Under the pieces are notes generated by a model. That model searched no databases. It was not told the origin of the DNA and saw only the letters and a list, made by a program, of their open reading frames with translations. From NCBI GenBank assembly GCA_036389375.1, contig DASVQA010000135.1, positions 1-8,538 on the forward strand: DNA of 8,538 nt, in the 5' to 3' direction. Source of the stretch: QHXQ01 sp036389375 (lineage in GTDB: Bacteria; Acidobacteriota; Blastocatellia; Pyrinomonadales; Pyrinomonadaceae). A program made the translations under genes and the position numbers. Positions within the stretch are counted from its first letter, which is position 1. Every line of letters starts with the position of its first letter. This document shows, piece after piece, positions 5,752 to 8,538 of the stretch.

Positions 5752-6990
5752 TCACGCGATGACCTCGGCGCGCGGGATGGGCACGACGAAGCGACCGCCC
5801 CACTCGCGGATGTAAGCCGCCTGCGTGATGATCTCGTCGCGTATGTTCCACGGCAGAATCAGGACGTAATCGGGCCGCGTCTCCCGGATCTTGTCGGGGT
5901 GATGGATGGGGATGTGCGTGCCCGGCAAGAAATGGTCTTGCTTGTGCGGGTTGGCGTCAACCGTATAGGCGAGGAAATCTGTGCGCACACCGCAATAGTT
6001 CAACAGCGTGTTCCCCTTCGCCGGTGCGCCGTAACCGACGATGGTGTGGCCGGCGCGTTTGGCCTTGATGAGAAAGTCTAGGAGCGCGCGCTTCGTCTCG
6101 CGCACCTGTTCGCCGAATGCGAGATAGGTTTGCACGGCCTGCGTGCCGGCCGCCTGCTCGCGCTCACGCAGTTCGGCTACGCGCGCCGTGTGCGGCTTCG
6201 TTTCGTCCGCCACATGGCGCGCGTAGATGCGGAGCGAGCCGCCGTGCGTCGGCAACTCTTCCACGTCAAAGAGTGTCAGACCGTGGGCGGCGAAGACCTG
6301 CTCGACGGTGAGAAACGAGAAGTAAGAAAAATGTTCGTGGTAGATCGTATCGAACTGGTTGCCCGCGATGAGCCGCAGCAGGTGCGGAAACTCCATTGTC
6401 ACCACGCCGGTCGGTTTCAGCAGTAGTTTCAACCCGGCAACGAAGTCGTTTAAGTCCGGCACATGCGCGAGCACGTTGTTGCCCAAGAGCAGATCGGCCT
6501 GCCTGCCTTCGGCCGCGAGTTGTGTGGCCAACTGGACGCCGAAGAATTCGGTGATGCTCGGCACGCCACGCTTGATGGCGACTTCGGCGACGTTGCGCGC
6601 CGGCTCGATGCCGAGCACGGGGATGTTGCCCGCGACGAAATTTTGCAGCAGATAGCCATCATTGCTGGCGATCTCGACGACGAAACTATCGGCGCTGAGT
6701 TTGAACCGCTCGGTCATCTCGGCGCAATAGCGGCGCGCGTGCTCAAGCCAACTGGCCGAGTAAGATGAAAAGTAGGCGTAGTCGCTGAAGATATTTTCCG
6801 GGCTTTCAAACTCTTCGAGTTGGACGAGGAAGCAGCGGGCGCACAGGCGCACGTGGAGCGGATAGAAAGGCTCCATCTGATTAAGCTGCGCGCGCCTGAG
6901 GTAAGAGTTCGAAAGCGGCGACATGCCGAGATCGACGAAGGTGTGGCGCAGCTCGGCGCGACAGAAGCGGCACTGCTGTTGGCTCGTCAT
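5752..6990 (-). CDS. SAM-dependent sugar C-methyltransferase (TylC3/TcaB9 type, probable C3)
   Basis: This 412-residue protein has the three-part architecture of nucleotide-sugar C-methyltransferases. First is an N-terminal zinc-binding domain with two CxxC pairs (C7/C10 and C50/C53). Next is a Rossmann methyltransferase core with EIASNDG (106-112), GIEPA (127-131) and NNVLAHVPD (171-179). Last is a C-terminal domain with GYGAPAKGN (319-327). Residues reported as active-site in TcaB9 (Tyr76, His181, Tyr222, Glu224, His225, from memory) match Y71, H176, Y217, E219 and H220 here at a constant offset of five, and the IYHEHFSY motif is intact. The family methylates a carbon next to the ketone of a 4-keto-6-deoxy sugar nucleotide, usually C3. 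Between rfbG and a reductase, the substrate is probably CDP-4-keto-6-deoxyglucose or a derivative. The start is the ATG at 6990-6988, which overlaps the rfbG stop as ATGA; the same frame is open upstream but those residues do not look like this family. Confidence 0.92.
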   Translation of the reverse strand: MTSQQQCRFCRAELRHTFVDLGMSPLSNSYLRRAQLNQMEPFYPLHVRLCARCFLVQLEEFESPENIFSDYAYFSSYSASWLEHARRYCAEMTERFKLSADSFVVEIASNDGYLLQNFVAGNIPVLGIEPARNVAEVAIKRGVPSITEFFGVQLATQLAAEGRQADLLLGNNVLAHVPDLNDFVAGLKLLLKPTGVVTMEFPHLLRLIAGNQFDTIYHEHFSYFSFLTVEQVFAAHGLTLFDVEELPTHGGSLRIYARHVADETKPHTARVAELREREQAAGTQAVQTYLAFGEQVRETKRALLDFLIKAKRAGHTIVGYGAPAKGNTLLNYCGVRTDFLAYTVDANPHKQDHFLPGTHIPIHHPDKIRETRPDYVLILPWNIRDEIITQAAYIREWGGRFVVPIPRAEVIA

Positions 6991-8096
6991 GCGCGCGCCC
7001 CCGTCTCTGCCTGCGCCGCCTGATAAGAGTTGATCTGTGCGATGGTCATGTCCCTCACGTTCTGCTGGGCCTGATAAGCCTTGTACCATGCGACGGTCGC
7101 ATCGAGCGCCTCGGCGATCTGCCAGCGCGGTTGCCAGCCGAGTTGCAGGTTGGCCTTTGAGCAATCGAGTTTCAGATAGTGCGCTTCGTGCGGATGCGTG
7201 GCCTGCGCGTCGAGCGTCCAGCGCGCGTCTGCGCCCCACGCTTTCGTCACGCGCTCGACGATCCAGCGCACGGGTTGCGCGTCGCGTTCGGCGGGGCCGA
7301 AATTCCATCCTTCGGCGTAACGCGCGCCGGCCGCGCCGGAGAGTTTTTCGGCGAGCAGGAGATAGCCGGCGAGCGGGTCGAGGACGTGCTGCCAAGGGCG
7401 CACCGCATCAGGGTTGCGTATGACGACCGCCTCATTCGCCAACACTGCGCGCATGATATCCGGCACGAGCCGGTCTGCCGCCCAATCGCCGCCGCCAATG
7501 ACGTTGCCAGCGCGCGCGGAAGCCACACACGTGCGTTCGGCGGCCGCTTGCTCGTCGTGCGGCGGCGGCGTGAAGAACGAATTGCGATAGGCTGCCGTCA
7601 CCAGTTCGGCGCAGCCTTTACTGCTTGAATAAGGATCGTGCCCGCCCATCGGCTCGTGCTCGCGGTAGCCCCAAACCCACTCACGATTCTCGTAGCACTT
7701 GTCGCTCGTCACCACGACGACGGCGCGCACGCCGCCCGTCTGCCGCACAGCTTCGAGCAGATTGACCGTGCCGAGCACATTCGTCTCGTAAGTCTCGACC
7801 GGCTGCGCGTAGGAGCGCCGCACGAGCGATTGCGCGGCCATGTGTATGACCACTTCGGCGCGCGCGCGGGCCAAGACGCCCTGCAGGTGCGCCAGATCAC
7901 GCACGTCGCCTTGCACGTGTTCGATGCCGCGCGCGACTTCGGCTAATGCAAACAGGCTCGGCTCGGTCGGCGCGTCGAGCGCGTAGCCCGTCACTTGCGC
8001 GCCAAGCGTGTGCAGCCAGAGGGCGAGCCAACTGCCTTTGAAGCCGGTGTGCCCGGTTAAGAGGACGCGCTTGTTGCGCCAGAAGGTTGGATTCAC
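6987..8096 (-). CDS. rfbG: CDP-glucose 4,6-dehydratase
   Basis: This 369-residue NAD+-dependent extended SDR converts CDP-D-glucose to CDP-4-keto-6-deoxy-D-glucose, the branch point for CDP-linked deoxysugars. Motifs are TGHTGFKGSWL (14-24, NAD binding), HMAAQSLVRRSY (85-96), VTSDKCYEN (129-137, carrying the Asp-Lys pair D132/K133 used in 4,6-dehydration), YSSSK (Y156/K160), GNVIGGGDWA (197-206) and RPWQHVLDP (233-241). These together are specific to the RfbG subfamily rather than RmlB. The start chosen is GTG 8096-8094. It overlaps the rfbF stop as GTGA, has GGAAGG seven bases upstream, and begins NPTFWRNKRVLLTG, as homologs do. A longer reading from 8132 would add 12 residues inside rfbF and is not favoured. 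The stop overlaps the next gene's ATG, so translation of the operon is probably coupled. Confidence 0.96.
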   Translation of the reverse strand: MNPTFWRNKRVLLTGHTGFKGSWLALWLHTLGAQVTGYALDAPTEPSLFALAEVARGIEHVQGDVRDLAHLQGVLARARAEVVIHMAAQSLVRRSYAQPVETYETNVLGTVNLLEAVRQTGGVRAVVVVTSDKCYENREWVWGYREHEPMGGHDPYSSSKGCAELVTAAYRNSFFTPPPHDEQAAAERTCVASARAGNVIGGGDWAADRLVPDIMRAVLANEAVVIRNPDAVRPWQHVLDPLAGYLLLAEKLSGAAGARYAEGWNFGPAERDAQPVRWIVERVTKAWGADARWTLDAQATHPHEAHYLKLDCSKANLQLGWQPRWQIAEALDATVAWYKAYQAQQNVRDMTIAQINSYQAAQAETGARA

Positions 8097-8538
8097 GGCC
8101 ACACCTTCCAAGGCGCGCTGCCGGCGCGCCACAACTCTTCCAGTTGATTCTTGTCGCGCAGCGTGTCCATCGGTTGCCAGAAACCTTCGTGGACGTAGGT
8201 GGCAAGCTGCCGCTCGTGCGCCAAACGTTCAAGCGGTTCGCGCTCCCACACCGTCTCGTCGCCCGCGATGTAATCGATCACATGGGGCGAGAGGACGAAG
8301 AAGCCGCCATTGATCCAGCCGTCGCCCGCCGGCTTCTCGCGGAAGTCGAGCACGCGATTATCTTCGACGACGAGCGCGCCAAAGCGCCCGGGCGGCGAGA
8401 CGGCCGTAACGGTTGCGAGCGTCTGTTGCTGCCGGTGAAAGGCGATCAACTCCGTGACGTTGATGCTGGCGAGGCCGTCGCCGTAGGTGAAGCAGAAATG
8501 TTCTTCGCCGTTGAGATACTGCCGCACGCGTTTCAGCC
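8093..8538 (-). CDS. rfbF: Glucose-1-phosphate cytidylyltransferase, C-terminal part (start beyond window)
   Basis: The frame is open from the right edge, and 147 residues plus the stop are visible, over half of the roughly 257-residue family length. It makes CDP-glucose from CTP and glucose 1-phosphate, the first step of the CDP-deoxysugar route. Visible signatures are LKRVRQYL just before FCFTYGDG (whose Asp is the conserved metal/nucleotide-site residue), RFGALVVEDNRVLDFREKP, INGGFFVLSP, and the C-terminal block FWQPMDTLRDKNQLEELW ending in APWKVWP. This ending is characteristic of RfbF rather than of RmlA or UTP-glucose enzymes. A GTG at 8527-8525 is in frame but lies within conserved sequence (the R-V-R-Q-Y region), so it is not the true start. 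The stop overlaps the GTG of rfbG. Confidence 0.95.
   Translation of the reverse strand, partial: LKRVRQYLNGEEHFCFTYGDGLASINVTELIAFHRQQQTLATVTAVSPPGRFGALVVEDNRVLDFREKPAGDGWINGGFFVLSPHVIDYIAGDETVWEREPLERLAHERQLATYVHEGFWQPMDTLRDKNQLEELWRAGSAPWKVWP
8104..8109 (-). promoter_or_regulatory. Shine-Dalgarno that sets the GTG start of rfbG
   Basis: The minus strand reads GGAAGG at 8109-8104, seven bases before GTG 8096-8094. This spacing is good and supports the GTG at the GTGA overlap over an earlier in-frame start inside rfbF. It is one of the few clear ribosome-binding sites in the window. Confidence 0.6.

Noticed and set aside
6988..7395. Upstream extension of the methyltransferase frame by 135 codons
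   Set aside because: The added residues are Arg/Ala-rich and lie wholly inside rfbG in another frame. The zinc-binding domain of the family begins at the ATG at 6990.
8097..8132. Earlier rfbG start inside rfbF
   Set aside because: It adds 12 unconserved residues and a longer overlap, while the GTG at 8096 has a well-placed GGAAGG and the expected N-terminus.
1..8538. Defence systems, CRISPR arrays, mobile elements, tRNA or rRNA
   Set aside because: No spaced direct repeats, transposase motifs, terminal inverted repeats or RNA gene signatures were seen. The repeats present are explained by the gene duplication.

Overview
The window is a GC-rich bacterial cell-surface polysaccharide locus. 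Every convincing gene lies on the minus strand, so transcription runs from the right edge to the left edge. No 16S, tRNA or other phylogenetic marker is present. The GC-rich codon use and the lack of clear Shine-Dalgarno sequences before several start codons would fit several GC-rich phyla (Acidobacteriota or Chloroflexota are guesses only), so the organism is left open.

Right half (about 4824-8538): a tightly packed nucleotide-sugar operon. In transcription order it holds the C-terminal part of glucose-1-phosphate cytidylyltransferase (rfbF), CDP-glucose 4,6-dehydratase (rfbG), a TylC3/TcaB9-type sugar C-methyltransferase, and an extended SDR that is probably the 4-ketosugar reductase or epimerase. 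The first three are linked by GTGA and ATGA stop/start overlaps and the fourth follows after 19 bases. Together they predict a CDP-activated 6-deoxyhexose carrying a C-methyl branch, most simply at C3. No 3-dehydratase (rfbH) is seen, though one could lie beyond the right edge.

Middle (4605-4823): the only gap with recognisable regulatory structure. A GC-rich hairpin with a T-tract downstream of the SDR looks like an intrinsic terminator. About 70 bases further on there is an extended -10-like promoter for the next unit.

Left half (1-4604): a GT4-family glycosyltransferase, a left-handed beta-helix (hexapeptide repeat) acyltransferase, and two tandem paralogous polytopic membrane proteins that resemble GT-C glycosyltransferases or polysaccharide polymerases. 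The second paralog runs off the left edge. It is easily missed because it has no stop codon in the window, but it is open for 348 codons from 1046 down to base 1 and aligns along its whole visible length with the first copy.

Working model (inference): the right operon makes an unusual branched CDP-sugar. The GT4 enzyme transfers this or another sugar in the cytoplasm, the acyltransferase decorates the glycan, and the paired membrane proteins act at the membrane on lipid-linked sugar or polymer.
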